Part shown: positions 12,257 through 22,174 of the stretch, piece by piece
Layout: every line of letters begins with the position of its first letter
Numbering within the stretch: the stretch's first letter is position 1
Assembly: GCF_001547895.1 (NCBI RefSeq)
Contig: NZ_AP014627.1
Coordinates: 809,501 to 873,500, forward strand
Length of the DNA: 64,000 bases
Source: Pseudomonas sp. Os17
Lineage (GTDB): Bacteria > Pseudomonadota > Gammaproteobacteria > Pseudomonadales > Pseudomonadaceae
Reading direction: 5' to 3'
Translations under genes and position numbers: made by a program
The notes under the pieces: generated by a model
What the model was told of the DNA's origin: nothing
The model's database searches: none
The model's input: only the letters and a program-made list of their open reading frames with translations

Positions 12257-15200
12257 ATGCCGGACGCCTCGTCCCTCACCCCCGGTTTTATGGTGGTTCA
12301 CGGTAACCGCCTGGACGAGTTGCGCAGTCTGGTGGTCAGCTGGATGCGGCGTTACCCGCTGGCTCCCCTGGAAAATGAAATCGCCCTGGTGCAGAGCAAT
12401 GGCATAGCCCAATGGTTGAAGCTGGCCCTGGCCGAAGACCCCGAGGAGGATGACTCCGGCGGCTGCGGGATCGCCGCGGCGATCGATGTGCAGTTGCCCG
12501 GTAGCTTCATGTGGCAGCTCTACCGTCTGGTACTGGGGCGTGATGAAATCCCGCCCAAATCCTTGCTGGATAAAGCCCCGCTGACCTGGCGTCTGATGCG
12601 CCTGCTGCCGGAACTGATCGACGAGCCCCATTTCGAGCCCCTGCAACGCTTCCTGACCCACGACAGCGATCTACGTAAACGCTACCAACTGGCTGAGCGC
12701 CTGGCGGACCTGTTCGACCAATATCAGGTCTATCGAGCCGACTGGCTGGAAGACTGGTCGGCAGGGCGCCATCAATTGCGCAACGTTCGCGGCGAAGCCA
12801 AGGCCCTGACCCCAGCCAACTGCTGGCAAGCCGAACTGTGGCGAGCCCTGCTGGTGGATGTCGGCACTGAGGGCATGGCCCAGAGTCGAGCCGGAGTCCA
12901 CCAACGCTTTATCGAGCGGATCAACAGCCTGGACCAGCCCCCCGCCGGCTTGCCATCCCGGGTGATCGTTTTCGGCATTTCCTCATTGCCGGCCCAAGCC
13001 CTCGAAGCCTTGGCCGGACTGGCGCGTTTCAGCCAGGTCCTGCTCTGTGTGCACAACCCCTGCCGTCACCATTGGGCGGATATCGTTGCCGACAAGGATC
13101 TGCTGCGCCACCAGTACAAACGTCAGGCGCGCAAAGCCGGCATGCCCCTGGCCCTGGATCCGCAAACCCTGCACCAGCACGCCCATCCGCTGCTGGCAGC
13201 CTGGGGAAAACAGGGACGGGACTACATCAATCTGCTGGACAGCTACGACGATCCCAACAGCTACCGCGCGGCTTTTCGCGACGGTCGCATCGACCTGTTC
13301 AGCGAGAGCGAACCGCGCTCCATGCTCCAGCAGTTGCAGGACGACATCCTCGAACTGCGCCCCCTCAACGAAACCCGCGAACGCTGGCCCGCCGTCGATT
13401 TGCAGCAGGATCAATCGATCCGTTTTCACATTGCCCACAGTGCGCAACGGGAAGTGGAAATTCTCCATGACCAGCTACTGGCGCGCTTCAGTGCCGAACC
13501 CGAGCTGCGCCCCCGGGATGTGATCGTCATGGTGCCGGACATCGACAGCTACGCCCCGCACATCCGGGCGGTATTTGGCCAGTTGGAACGAGATGACCGC
13601 CGCTTTATCCCCTTCACCCTCACCGACCAGGGCCAGCGTGGCCGCGACCCGCTGCTGATTGCCGTCGAGCACCTGCTGAAACTGCCGGACAGCCGCTTTC
13701 CGGTCAGCGAGATCCTCGACCTGCTTGATGTGCCTGCGTTGCGCGCCCGTTTTGGTGTCGACGAAGCCGACCTGCCGACCTTGCATCGCTGGATCGAGGG
13801 GGCCGGTATCCGTTGGGGCATGAACGCCGAGCAACGGGCCGAACTGGGGCTGCCCCAGGAGCTTGAGCAAAACAGCTGGCGTTTCGGTCTGCGGCGCATG
13901 CTCCTGGGGTACGCCGTCGGCCGCTCCTCTGCCTGCGACGGCATTGAGCCCTATGACGAGATTGGCGGCCTGGACGCAGCGCTGATCGGTCCCTTGGTGG
14001 CTCTGCTGGATGCCTTGCAGATGGCCTACCAGCAACTCATCGAACCGGCGGTGCCCGCCCAGTGGGGCGAGCGCCTGCAGCAGTTGCTGCAGCTGTTCTT
14101 CCTGGCCGCTACCGAGCACGACGACTACCTGTTGGGCCAGCTTGAGGACCTGCGGGAAACCTGGCTGGAAACCTGCGAATCCGTCGGCCTGCAAGATCGG
14201 TTGCCCCTGACGGTGGTGCGCGAAGCCTGGCTCGCCGGCCTGGATCAGGGCCGCCTGTCCCAGCGCTTTCTCGCCGGCGCCGTGAACTTCTGCACCCTGA
14301 TGCCGATGCGTGCCATCCCCTTCAAGCTGGTGTGTCTTTTGGGCATGAACGACGGCGATTACCCGCGCGCCCAGCCGCCCCTGGACTTCGACCTGATGGG
14401 CAGCGACTACCGTCCCGGCGACCGTTCACGGCGTGAGGATGACCGCTACCTGCTGCTCGAAGCCCTGCTCTCGGCCCGGGACCAGCTGTACATCAGTTGG
14501 GTTGGCCGCAGTATTCGCGACAACAGCGAACGGCCCGCCTCGGTACTGATCGGCCAGCTGCGCGATCATCTGGCCGGCGGCTGGCGGCTGGTGGACGAAC
14601 AGGCATCGTTGCTCGACGCCCTGACCCAGGAGCACCCGCTGCAGCCCTTCAGTGCCCGCTACTTCCACGACAGCGACACACTGTTCAGCTATGCCCGGGA
14701 ATGGCAGGTCCTGCACCAGGCCCACGAGCCCGCCATGGCCGTCCAGCCCCTTGAACCCTATGTCCAGGATGAACCCCTGAGCCTGGCTCAGTTGCAGGAC
14801 TTTCTGCGGCACCCGGTACGGCACTTTTTCAGCCAGCGGCTCAAGGTGTTCTTCGAGGCCATGGACGCGCCCCTGGCGGACGAGGAGCCCTTCGTCCTCG
14901 ATGCCCTGCAACGCTACAGCCTGAGCGACAGTTTGCTGGAAGCGGCCTTGAGCGATGCCGCGCATCCGGAGCAGGCCCTGCAGGCCCAGGCGCAGCGGCT
15001 GCAAGCCAGCGGCCTGCTGCCCATGGCCGGGTTTGGCGAGTGCCTGCAACGTGAGCTCATGGAGCCGTTGCCGGACCTGCTGCAGCGCTACCGGCAACTG
15101 CTGGACCTGTGGCCGACACCGCTGACCAGCGCCTTGCCGGTCAGCCTGGAGCTCCAGGGCGTGCGTGTGGAAGGCTGGTTGAGCAGCCTGCATCAGCGGG

Positions 15201-15709
15201 CAGATGGCGGGCTGTTGGCGGTGACCACCATTGCCAATGGCATCGGCTCGATCAAGACCCGCAAATGGCACCGCCTGATCAAACCCTGGATCAATCACCT
15301 GCTGGCCTGCGCCAGCGGCTACTCCCTGACCACCGCGCTGGTGGCCAGCGATGACAGCCTGTTGCTCGCGCCGCTGGAGCAGCAACAGGCGCGGACGATT
15401 CTCGGCAACCTGCTGCTGGCCTGGCAGGCGGGCATGCGCCAGCCGCTGCCGGTGGCGGTCAAGACCGCCTTTGCCTGGCTCGGGCAGAGCGATCCGGACA
15501 AAGCCGGCGCCGCCGCCCGCAAGACTTACGATGGCGACGGCCAGAACAGCGAGGGCGAGCGCCGGGAGACTCCGGCCCTGGCCCGGCAATTTGCCGATTA
15601 CAACGCACTGATCGCCGATGAGACCTTCAGCGGCTGGGCCGAAACGCTCTATCGTCCCCTGCTGGACGCCCCCTGGCGTTCCGCCCTCGGCGAGGAGGCC
15701 GCGCAATGA
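12257..15709 (+). CDS. recC: RecBCD enzyme subunit RecC (exodeoxyribonuclease V gamma)
   Basis: 1150 aa, normal length for RecC. The N-terminus (FMVVHGNRLDELRSLVVSWM) and NEIALVQSNGIAQWLKLAL segment are RecC-typical. RecC is a degenerate helicase/nuclease-fold subunit that splits the duplex and scans for Chi; no intact Walker A is seen, as expected. ATG at 12257 follows AAGGA at 12245. First gene of recC-recB-recD with ATGA overlaps at both junctions, so the three subunits are probably translated coupled. The enterics' ptrA is absent between recC and recB. Confidence 0.96.
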   Translation: MPDASSLTPGFMVVHGNRLDELRSLVVSWMRRYPLAPLENEIALVQSNGIAQWLKLALAEDPEEDDSGGCGIAAAIDVQLPGSFMWQLYRLVLGRDEIPPKSLLDKAPLTWRLMRLLPELIDEPHFEPLQRFLTHDSDLRKRYQLAERLADLFDQYQVYRADWLEDWSAGRHQLRNVRGEAKALTPANCWQAELWRALLVDVGTEGMAQSRAGVHQRFIERINSLDQPPAGLPSRVIVFGISSLPAQALEALAGLARFSQVLLCVHNPCRHHWADIVADKDLLRHQYKRQARKAGMPLALDPQTLHQHAHPLLAAWGKQGRDYINLLDSYDDPNSYRAAFRDGRIDLFSESEPRSMLQQLQDDILELRPLNETRERWPAVDLQQDQSIRFHIAHSAQREVEILHDQLLARFSAEPELRPRDVIVMVPDIDSYAPHIRAVFGQLERDDRRFIPFTLTDQGQRGRDPLLIAVEHLLKLPDSRFPVSEILDLLDVPALRARFGVDEADLPTLHRWIEGAGIRWGMNAEQRAELGLPQELEQNSWRFGLRRMLLGYAVGRSSACDGIEPYDEIGGLDAALIGPLVALLDALQMAYQQLIEPAVPAQWGERLQQLLQLFFLAATEHDDYLLGQLEDLRETWLETCESVGLQDRLPLTVVREAWLAGLDQGRLSQRFLAGAVNFCTLMPMRAIPFKLVCLLGMNDGDYPRAQPPLDFDLMGSDYRPGDRSRREDDRYLLLEALLSARDQLYISWVGRSIRDNSERPASVLIGQLRDHLAGGWRLVDEQASLLDALTQEHPLQPFSARYFHDSDTLFSYAREWQVLHQAHEPAMAVQPLEPYVQDEPLSLAQLQDFLRHPVRHFFSQRLKVFFEAMDAPLADEEPFVLDALQRYSLSDSLLEAALSDAAHPEQALQAQAQRLQASGLLPMAGFGECLQRELMEPLPDLLQRYRQLLDLWPTPLTSALPVSLELQGVRVEGWLSSLHQRADGGLLAVTTIANGIGSIKTRKWHRLIKPWINHLLACASGYSLTTALVASDDSLLLAPLEQQQARTILGNLLLAWQAGMRQPLPVAVKTAFAWLGQSDPDKAGAAARKTYDGDGQNSEGERRETPALARQFADYNALIADETFSGWAETLYRPLLDAPWRSALGEEAAQ

Positions 15710-18700
15710 GTCAACAAGCCCCCCTGGCCCTGGCCTTTCCCCTGCGCGGCAGCCAGCTGATCGAAGCCAGCGCCGGCACCGGCAAGACCTTCACCATCTC
15801 CGCGCTGTACCTGCGCCTGGTGCTGGGGCACGGTGGCGAGTCCGCAGGTTTTGGCCGCGAACTGCTGCCGCCGCAGATTCTGGTGGTGACCTTCACCGAC
15901 GCCGCGACCAAGGAGTTGCGCGAGCGCATCCGTACCCGTCTGGCGGAGGCCGCGCGTTTCTTCCGTGACGAGATCAATGCCCCCGACAGCCTGATTCTCG
16001 AGTTGCGCGAGCAATACCCTGCCGAACAGTGGGCCGCCTGCGCCAATCGCCTGGACATCGCCGCGCAATGGATGGACGAGGCCGCCGTCTCCACCATCCA
16101 CAGCTGGTGTCAGCGGATGCTGCGCGAGCACGCCTTCGACAGCGGCAGTCTGTTCACCCAGACCCTGGAAACCGACCACAGCGACCTGCTGGGACAGGTG
16201 CTGCGCGATTACTGGCGGCTGTTCTGCTACCCGATGCAGGGCGATGCGCTGAACTGGGTACGCGCCCACTGGGTCGGCCCGGCCCAGTTGCTGCCGCGGG
16301 TTCGCGCGCTGTTTGGCAGCGAGCATCGCAAGCCCTCGGCGCAGACGCCCGCCGAGTTGATCGAGGCTTGCCTGCAGGAGCGCCGGGAAGCCCTGGTGCA
16401 ACTCAAGGCACCCTGGCGGCTATGGGCCGGGGAGTTGCGGGATATCTGCCTGCAAGGCGTGGCCAGCAAGAGCGTCGATGGCCGCAAGCTGCAGGCGCGC
16501 TTCTTCGAGCCCTGGTTTGAAAAGATCAGCGCCTGGGCCGAGGACGAGTCCGTTGAACAGTTGGACATCGGCACCGGCTTCACCCGCCTGACCCCGGACG
16601 GCATGAGCGAAGCCTGGAAGGGAGAGGCGCCGCAGCACCCGGCGCTTGAAGCCATGGCCGGGCTCAAGGCCAGCCTCGAGGCTTTGCCCAGCCCTGACGC
16701 CGCGGTCCTGCAGCACGCCGCGCAGTGGGTCGGTGAGCGCTTTGAAGAAGAGAAACGTCGCCGTGCCGAGATGGGCTTCGACGACATGCTGCTGCGTCTG
16801 GACAGCGCCCTGCACAGCGATGGCGGCGAGCGCCTGGCGACCCTGATCCGCGAGCAGTTCCCGGTGGCCCTGATCGACGAGTTCCAGGACACCGACCCGG
16901 TGCAGTACCGGATCTTCGAAAGCATCTACCGCATCGAGGCCAACGATCCCGAGACCGGATTGTTTCTGATCGGCGACCCCAAGCAGGCGATCTACGCCTT
17001 CCGTGGCGCCGATATCTACACCTACCTGCGGGCCCGCCAGGCCACCACCGGGCGCCTGCACACGTTGGGCACCAACTTCCGTTCCAGCCAGGCCATGGTC
17101 AGCGCGGTCAACCATGTGTTCCTGCAGGCCGAACAGCGTCCGCAGGGGCGCGGGGCCTTTCTGTTTCGCGAAGACGACGGCCAGAACCCGGTGCCGTTCC
17201 TGGCGGTGGCGGCCCAGGGGCGCAAGGAGCATCTGCAGGTCGAGGGGCAAGGGGTGCCGGCGCTGAACTTCTGGCATCTGCCGGCCGAGCAGCCACTGTC
17301 CGGGGCCCAGTATCGTCAGCAGCAGGCGGCGGCCTGTGCCAGTGCGATCGTCCAGATGCTCAATGGCGGCCAGCAGGGCCGCAGCGGTTTTGTCCGCGAG
17401 CAGCAACCCCTCAAGGGGCTGTTGCCGGCGGATATCGCCATCCTGGTCCGCGATGGCAAGGAGGCCCAGGCGGTCCGCGCTGAACTGGCCGCCCGCGGGG
17501 TGCGCAGCGTGTACCTGTCGGACAAGGACTCGGTGTTCGCCGCCCAGGAAGCCCGGGACCTGCTGGTGTGGCTCAAGGCCTGTGCCGAGCCGGATGTGGA
17601 GCGCCCGCTGCGGGCCGCCCTGGCTTCCTTGACCCTGAACCTGTCCCTGGTGGAACTGGAGCGGCTGAACCAGGACGAGCTGGCCTGGGAGGCCCGGGTC
17701 ATGCAGTTTCGCGGATATCGGGCGATCTGGCGCAGCCAGGGCGTGCTGCCGATGCTGCGCCGCCTGCTTCACGACTTCCAGCTGCCCCAGGCGCTGATGG
17801 CCCGCAGCGATGGCGAGCGGGTGCTGACCAACCTGTTGCACCTGTCCGAGCTGCTGCAACAGAACGCCGCGGAACTGGACGGCGAGCAAGCCCTGATCCG
17901 TCATCTGGCCGAGCATCTGGCGCTGTCCGGGCAGGCCGCGGAGGAGCAGATCCTGCGCCTGGAAAGCGACGAGCAACTGGTCAAGGTGGTGACCATCCAC
18001 AAGTCCAAGGGCCTGGAGTATCCCTTGGTGTTCCTGCCCTTTATCTGCTCCACCAAACCGGTGGATGGCAGCCGCCTGCCCCTGCATTACCACGATGGCG
18101 CAGGCAAGCCTCAGGTCAGCCTGCGACCGACCCCGGAGCTGATCGCGCAAGCGGACGAAGAACGCCTGGCGGAGGACCTGCGGCTGCTCTACGTGGCCCT
18201 GACCCGGGCCCAGCATGCCTGCTGGCTGGGTGTGGCCGACCTCAAGCGCGGCAATCACAACAGCTCGGTGCTGCACCTCTCGGCCCTGGGCTACCTGCTG
18301 GGCGGTGGTGCCCGGCTCGACGAGTCCAAGGGGCTGCTGCGCTGGCTGCTGGATTTGCAGCAAGGCTGTGACGCCATCGGCGTTGGCGAGCTGCCGGCCG
18401 CCGATGAGCAGCGCTTTCATCCGCCACGCAATGACGCCAGCCTCCTGGAGCCGCTGATCCCGGTTCGTCGTGCGGCGGAGAACTGGTGGATCGCTTCCTA
18501 CAGCGCCCTGCGCATCAGCGACACCCTGGGCGCGGGCAGCAGCGAAGCCCCGGAAAACCCCCAGGCGCAGAAACTCTTCGATGATGAGCGGCTGGACCCT
18601 GAAGCCCCGCGTGAAGTCGCCGCCAGTGGTGGCGATATCCATCGTTTTCCCCGGGGCCCGAACCCCGGCACCTTCCTGCATGGTCTGCTGGAGTGGGCCG

Positions 18701-19398
18701 GGGAGGAGGGCTTTGCCGCAACCCCGGAGCAGATCGGCGACGCCATCGCCCGCCGTTGCAATCGCCGCGGCTGGCAGGGCTGGATCCCGACCCTCAGCGA
18801 CTGGCTGCAGCACCTGCTGCAAGCCCCCTTGCCGGTGGGGGACGGACAGCCGCCGGTGGTGCTGGGGCAGCTGACCCAGTACCGGGTCGAAATGGAGTTC
18901 TGGTTCGCCAGCCACAAGGTCGACGTACTCAAGCTGGACCAACGGGTGCGTCAGCAGACCCACCAGGGCGCGGCGCGGGTCACCGCCGAGCCGGTGCTGC
19001 TCAACGGCATGTTCAAGGGCTTTATCGACCTGACGTTCGAACACCGGGGCCGCTATTACGTGGCCGACTACAAATCCAACTGGCTGGGCGTGGACGACGC
19101 CGCCTACACCGAGCAGGCCATGGAACAATCGATTCTCGACAACCGCTACGACCTGCAATATGTGCTGTACCTGCTGGCCCTGCATCGCCAGCTCAAGGCC
19201 CGGCTGGCGGACTACGACTACGACCGGCACGTCGGCGGCGCCCTGTACCTGTTCCTGCGCGGCAGTCGTTCGGCGAGCCAGGGCGCGTATTTCGCCCGGC
19301 CGCCACGGCAGTTGATCGAGAGTCTCGACCGCATGTTCCAGGGCCAGCCCGAGCCGCCCAGGGCCGAGCCCGCCTGGGAGCAGGGAGTGCTGCTATGA
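15706..19398 (+). CDS. recB: RecBCD enzyme subunit RecB (helicase-nuclease)
   Basis: 1230-aa superfamily-1 3'-5' helicase with C-terminal nuclease. Walker A ASAGTGKTF is at residues 21-29; Walker B/motif II LIDEFQDTDPVQ is near residue 390; a UvrD-like motif (TIHKSKGLEYPLVFLP) is near 765; the nuclease motif YYVADYKSNW near residue 1118 retains the catalytic Asp and Lys. With RecC and RecD it resects double-strand breaks and loads RecA. The start overlaps the recC stop by four bases. Confidence 0.97.
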   Translation: MSQQAPLALAFPLRGSQLIEASAGTGKTFTISALYLRLVLGHGGESAGFGRELLPPQILVVTFTDAATKELRERIRTRLAEAARFFRDEINAPDSLILELREQYPAEQWAACANRLDIAAQWMDEAAVSTIHSWCQRMLREHAFDSGSLFTQTLETDHSDLLGQVLRDYWRLFCYPMQGDALNWVRAHWVGPAQLLPRVRALFGSEHRKPSAQTPAELIEACLQERREALVQLKAPWRLWAGELRDICLQGVASKSVDGRKLQARFFEPWFEKISAWAEDESVEQLDIGTGFTRLTPDGMSEAWKGEAPQHPALEAMAGLKASLEALPSPDAAVLQHAAQWVGERFEEEKRRRAEMGFDDMLLRLDSALHSDGGERLATLIREQFPVALIDEFQDTDPVQYRIFESIYRIEANDPETGLFLIGDPKQAIYAFRGADIYTYLRARQATTGRLHTLGTNFRSSQAMVSAVNHVFLQAEQRPQGRGAFLFREDDGQNPVPFLAVAAQGRKEHLQVEGQGVPALNFWHLPAEQPLSGAQYRQQQAAACASAIVQMLNGGQQGRSGFVREQQPLKGLLPADIAILVRDGKEAQAVRAELAARGVRSVYLSDKDSVFAAQEARDLLVWLKACAEPDVERPLRAALASLTLNLSLVELERLNQDELAWEARVMQFRGYRAIWRSQGVLPMLRRLLHDFQLPQALMARSDGERVLTNLLHLSELLQQNAAELDGEQALIRHLAEHLALSGQAAEEQILRLESDEQLVKVVTIHKSKGLEYPLVFLPFICSTKPVDGSRLPLHYHDGAGKPQVSLRPTPELIAQADEERLAEDLRLLYVALTRAQHACWLGVADLKRGNHNSSVLHLSALGYLLGGGARLDESKGLLRWLLDLQQGCDAIGVGELPAADEQRFHPPRNDASLLEPLIPVRRAAENWWIASYSALRISDTLGAGSSEAPENPQAQKLFDDERLDPEAPREVAASGGDIHRFPRGPNPGTFLHGLLEWAGEEGFAATPEQIGDAIARRCNRRGWQGWIPTLSDWLQHLLQAPLPVGDGQPPVVLGQLTQYRVEMEFWFASHKVDVLKLDQRVRQQTHQGAARVTAEPVLLNGMFKGFIDLTFEHRGRYYVADYKSNWLGVDDAAYTEQAMEQSILDNRYDLQYVLYLLALHRQLKARLADYDYDRHVGGALYLFLRGSRSASQGAYFARPPRQLIESLDRMFQGQPEPPRAEPAWEQGVLL

Positions 19399-21476
19399 CC
19401 CCGGATCTGTTCGACTCCTCGACCGAAACGCCGGAGGTGCCGTTCGACCTGGCCCCCCTGGCCCGTGCCGAGGACCTGCTGCTGTTGCTCGAGCGCTGGG
19501 TCGAGCGCGGCTGGCTGCGTTCCCTGGACAAGGCCTTTGTCGGTTTTCTCCATGAACTGGACCCGGGCTGCGATCCGCTGGTGCTGATGGCCGCGGCCCT
19601 GACCAGTCACCAGCTGGGGCATGGGCATGTCTGCCTGGACCTGTTCGAAACCCTCAAGGAGCCGGATTTCGCCCTGTCCCTGCCCCCGGAAGGGGATTCG
19701 CAAAGCGGTGCCCCGGTGCTGCCGTCCCAGGTCCTGGCGGGGCTGGAAGGCGCCCAGTGGTGCAAGGTCCTGGCCGGCAGTCGGCTGGTGGCCCTGGCGG
19801 CGGATCAGGGTGATGCGTCCCGCCAGCGGCCGTTGGTGCTGTCCGGCAAGCGCCTGTACCTGCGGCGCTACTGGGCCTATGAACGGCGCATCGACAATGC
19901 CCTGCGTCAACGCCTGGCGGTCACCGAGGCCACCCCGGAAAACCTGTCCCAGCGCCTCGACGGGCTGTTCGGTGTGGCCCGGGCCAGTGGCCCCATCGAC
20001 TGGCAGAAACTGGCCTGCGCCCTGGCCACCCGCGGTGCCTTCAGCATCATCACCGGCGGCCCCGGCACCGGTAAGACCACCACTGTGGTGCGCCTGCTGG
20101 CCCTGCTCCAGGGCCCGGCGGTGGAAGCCCGCAAACCGCTGCGCATTCGTCTGGCGGCGCCCACCGGCAAGGCCGCGGCGCGTCTCACCGAGTCCATCAG
20201 CTTGCAGGTGCGCTCGCTGTCGGTGGCCGACGAAGTGCGCGAGAAGATCCCCAGTGAAGTGACCACGGTGCACCGTTTGCTGGGCAATCGTCCGGGCACC
20301 CGGCATTTCCGCCATCACGCCGGCAACCGCCTGCCTCTGGATGTGCTGGTGGTGGACGAAGCCTCGATGATCGACCTGGAAATGATGGCCAATCTGCTGG
20401 ACGCCTTGCCCATCCATGCGCGTCTGGTGCTGCTGGGGGACAAGGACCAGTTGGCCTCGGTGGAGGCTGGGGCCGTGCTCGGGGACCTGTGCCGCGATGC
20501 CGAGGCCGGCTGGTACAACCCGCAGACCCGTGCCTGGCTGGAAGCGGTCAGTGGCGAACACCTGGGTGCCAGCGGCCTGCAGGAGGACAGCGGGCACCAG
20601 CATCCCCTGGCGCAGCAGGTGGTGATGCTGCGTCACTCCCGGCGTTTCGGCGAAGGCAGCGGCATTGGCCAGCTGGCGCGTTGGGTCAATCAGCAACAGG
20701 CCGACGAGGCCCGGCGCCTGCTGGCGGCCCGCAGCCATGCCGACCTGTATGGCCTGAGCCTCAAGGGCGAGCAGGATCGGGCGCTGGAGCGCCTGCTGCT
20801 GGAAGGCCATGGCGAGGGACCGCAAGGCTACCGGCATTACCTGAATGTGCTGCGCAGTCAGCGTCCCGCCGCCGACACGCCTCTGGACGACCGGTGTTGG
20901 ACCGAGTGGGCGCGCAATGTGCTGCTGGCCTTTGACCGTTTCCAGTTGCTCTGCGCGGTGCGCAAGGGGCCCTGGGGCGTCGAAGGCCTGAACCTGCGCA
21001 TTACCCAGGCACTGTTCAAGGCCCGGCTGATCGACAGCGACCAGCTGTGGTACGAAGGCCGTCCGGTGCTGATGACCCGCAACGACTATGGCCTGGGGCT
21101 GATGAACGGCGATATCGGCATCGCCCTGAAACTGCCGGAGGCGCAGGGCCAGGAGCCGGGGCGCCAGGTGCTGCGGGTTGCCTTCCCGCGGAACGATGGC
21201 CAGGGCGGGGTGCGCCTGGTGCTGCCGAGCCGGCTCAACGACGTGGAGACGGTCTATGCCATGACGGTGCACAAGTCCCAGGGCTCGGAGTTCGCCCATA
21301 CGGCGCTGATCCTGCCCGATGCCCTGAACCCGGTGCTGACCAAGGAGTTGATCTACACCGGCATCACTCGGGCCAAGGACTGGTTCAGCCTGATCGAGCC
21401 CCGCGCCGGGGTCTTCGAAGAGGCGGTGCGGCGCAAGGTCAAGCGCCTCAGCGGGTTGATGCTGGAGCTGGACTGA
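19395..21476 (+). CDS. recD: RecBCD enzyme subunit RecD (5'-3' helicase)
   Basis: 693-aa superfamily-1B helicase. Walker A GGPGTGKTTT near residue 221, Walker B VVDEASMID near 320, GDKDQLASVEAGAVLGD near 350 and the C-terminal AMTVHKSQGSEF motif near 620 are intact. ATG at 19395 overlaps the recB stop (ATGA); a much longer upstream reading frame (from 18693) is only the shadow of recB. Last gene of the operon. Confidence 0.97.
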   Translation: MTPDLFDSSTETPEVPFDLAPLARAEDLLLLLERWVERGWLRSLDKAFVGFLHELDPGCDPLVLMAAALTSHQLGHGHVCLDLFETLKEPDFALSLPPEGDSQSGAPVLPSQVLAGLEGAQWCKVLAGSRLVALAADQGDASRQRPLVLSGKRLYLRRYWAYERRIDNALRQRLAVTEATPENLSQRLDGLFGVARASGPIDWQKLACALATRGAFSIITGGPGTGKTTTVVRLLALLQGPAVEARKPLRIRLAAPTGKAAARLTESISLQVRSLSVADEVREKIPSEVTTVHRLLGNRPGTRHFRHHAGNRLPLDVLVVDEASMIDLEMMANLLDALPIHARLVLLGDKDQLASVEAGAVLGDLCRDAEAGWYNPQTRAWLEAVSGEHLGASGLQEDSGHQHPLAQQVVMLRHSRRFGEGSGIGQLARWVNQQQADEARRLLAARSHADLYGLSLKGEQDRALERLLLEGHGEGPQGYRHYLNVLRSQRPAADTPLDDRCWTEWARNVLLAFDRFQLLCAVRKGPWGVEGLNLRITQALFKARLIDSDQLWYEGRPVLMTRNDYGLGLMNGDIGIALKLPEAQGQEPGRQVLRVAFPRNDGQGGVRLVLPSRLNDVETVYAMTVHKSQGSEFAHTALILPDALNPVLTKELIYTGITRAKDWFSLIEPRAGVFEEAVRRKVKRLSGLMLELD

Positions 21477-21592
21477 CGCCGATGTTTGAGTCTGGTGCCC
21501 GGCACCGTTTCGGGGCGCTGGCCTCGCGGCATTTTCCCGGGCTGTGCTATCGTTGCGGCATCATTTCCGTGAAATTCAACGAGAATCCCTGC

Positions 21593-22174
21593 ATGGACGT
21601 GGCTGTCTTGAGGACAGAGCGCAGTTTGCGGTGGAGACAGTTTGCACTGTCGACCATTCTTTGCCTGTTCAGTCTGTGCGCCGTGGCGCAGTCAGAGCCT
21701 TCAACCCCGACCAGCCTGGCCGAGCAGCGGGCCAAGGCGGTGACGCAAGTGGTGCTGGGGATCCTCAGCTACGCGCGATGGCCGGTGGAGCCCGCGGAGC
21801 TGCGCTTGTGCGTGGTGGGGCCCACCGAATACACCGATGACCTGCTCAAGGGCACGACACAGGCCACCGGCCGCCCGGTGCTGGTGCGCCGGTTGCTGGC
21901 CAGCAGTCCGGCCCTGGCCAGCGAGTGCGACTCGGTGTACGTCGGCAAATTGAGCACTGAAGAGCGTAACCGGCTGTTCAACTCGCTGATCGGCCAGCCC
22001 GTACTGAGCATCAGCGAGGGCGGCGACCAGTGCACCGTGGGCAGCCTGTTCTGCCTGCGGGTCAGCGACAACCAGGTGTCGTTCGAGGTCAATCTGGACT
22101 CGGTGGCCCGCAGTGGGGTGAAGATTCATCCCAGCGTGCTGCAATTGTCTCGTCGTCGTCCGGCGGCCCCATGA
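21593..22174 (+). CDS. yfiR: YfiR, periplasmic repressor of the diguanylate cyclase YfiN
   Basis: 193-aa exported protein: basic N-terminus, hydrophobic core (FALSTILCLFSLCAVAQ), then a mature domain with four cysteines at 73, 112, 147 and 154. Their spacing (39, 35, 7) equals that of the two disulphides of P. aeruginosa YfiR (71-110, 145-152). The known role is to bind and silence the periplasmic domain of YfiN, linking envelope redox state to c-di-GMP. The start at 21593 gives a normal signal peptide; the longer open frame upstream overlaps recD. The stop overlaps yfiN as ATGA. Confidence 0.93.
   Translation: MDVAVLRTERSLRWRQFALSTILCLFSLCAVAQSEPSTPTSLAEQRAKAVTQVVLGILSYARWPVEPAELRLCVVGPTEYTDDLLKGTTQATGRPVLVRRLLASSPALASECDSVYVGKLSTEERNRLFNSLIGQPVLSISEGGDQCTVGSLFCLRVSDNQVSFEVNLDSVARSGVKIHPSVLQLSRRRPAAP

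Noticed and set aside
16420..19230. 936-aa minus-strand frame
   Set aside because: Antisense of recB, which has all helicase and nuclease motifs in the other strand.
21047..21592. Upstream extension of the yfiR reading frame
   Set aside because: Overlaps recD and precedes the signal peptide; start at 21593 fits the family.
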